Assembly (NCBI GenBank): GCA_014860725.1
Contig: JACZJD010000598.1
Location: 1-9,799 of the forward strand
Source: Aquamicrobium sp.
Lineage (GTDB): Bacteria > Pseudomonadota > Alphaproteobacteria > Rhizobiales > Rhizobiaceae
Length of the DNA stretch: 9,799 nt
Reading direction: 5' to 3'
Each line of letters starts with the position of its first letter. Within the stretch, counting starts at the first letter, position 1. Of this stretch, positions 9,539 through 9,799 are shown piece after piece. A program made the position numbers and the translations under genes. The notes beneath the pieces were generated by a model that was given only the letters and a program-made list of their open reading frames with translations, ran no database searches and was not told the origin of the DNA.

Positions 9539-9799
9539 ATGGATTCGATCGAGAAAGCGATAAGGACCGCCTTCGCCAAGGGCGACCCGACCGACCGGGC
9601 CTTTCGGGAAAAGGTCTATCGCTCGGCGTTCGGCGCGCTCGACCGCGCGCTCGAGACCAATCCGAACATGACGCAGGCCGTCGCCGCCCGCCGGCGCGAG
9701 ACGCTGCTCGCCGCGATCACGGTGATAGAGACCGAGTTCGTGCCGGCAAGGCCGGCCGCGGTCGAGGCCCCGTCGCCCCGGCAGCCGCAACAGCCATCC
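9539..9799 (+). CDS. Protein of unknown function (N-terminal 87 residues, runs off the window)
   Basis: A frame opens with ATG at 9539 and has no stop through the last base. It begins MDSIEKAIRTAFAKGDPTDR, has an amphipathic, charged, alanine-rich helical region to about residue 70 (including REKVYRSAFGALDRALE and ARRRETLLAAITVIETEF), then turns into a Pro/Ala/Gln-rich stretch (about 70-87), probably a linker to a domain outside the window. No signal peptide or membrane segment is seen in this part. G/C third-position bias is strong and the residues look like a real protein, unlike the Arg/His-rich reading of the opposite strand. No clear Shine-Dalgarno precedes the ATG. I recall similar short N-terminal regions in rhizobial proteins of unknown function, but I do not assign a role. 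Confidence 0.65.
   Translation, partial: MDSIEKAIRTAFAKGDPTDRAFREKVYRSAFGALDRALETNPNMTQAVAARRRETLLAAITVIETEFVPARPAAVEAPSPRQPQQPS

Noticed and set aside
9530..9790. 86-residue - strand frame at the right edge
   Set aside because: Arg/Gly-rich shadow; the + strand reading from 9539 looks like real protein.

Overview
The window is about two-thirds G+C by eye, with strong G/C third-position bias, Shine-Dalgarno starts and closely packed genes. The proteins look like those of alphaproteobacteria of the Rhizobiales (Mesorhizobium/Aminobacter-like). That placement is inferred from protein style only. No phage, transposon, tRNA, rRNA or CRISPR signature was seen.

Left part (1-6610, + strand): the end of a branched-chain-amino-acid-type (HAAT family) ABC transporter operon. 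The order is substrate-binding protein (5' end missing), permeases LivH and LivM, ATPases LivG and LivF, then a full-length acetyl-CoA synthetase (acs) 40 bp after livF. The core genes are adjoining or overlapping. A GC-rich hairpin lies between the binding protein and livH. A strong intrinsic terminator follows acs. From late livF into the first ~35 codons of acs the codon choice is visibly relaxed. A hairpin, a possible promoter and a G7 tract also lie in this stretch, so acs may have its own promoter.

Middle (6664-8294): ornithine cyclodeaminase (- strand) is divergent from an Lrp/AsnC-family regulator (+ strand). The 143-bp gap holds two small inverted repeats with centres 43 bp apart, a plausible site for the regulator. 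This looks like a self-contained ornithine-to-proline catabolic module with its local regulator.

Right part (8295-9799): an imperfect hairpin separates the convergent regulator gene and a nitronate monooxygenase-family flavoprotein gene (- strand). The upstream region of the latter (9354-9538) is the most structured non-coding stretch. It holds a perfect 8+8 palindrome just upstream of the ribosome site, a possible promoter abutting it, and five ATTGCC copies spaced 13-18 bp. A reading frame of unknown function starts at 9539 on the + strand and runs off the window.

Overall this is nutrient uptake and amino-acid/short-chain-acid metabolism built from known families. I found no convincing new multi-gene system. 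The points worth a second look are regulatory: the 9372-9488 region, the ocd/Lrp divergent site, and the livF-acs junction.
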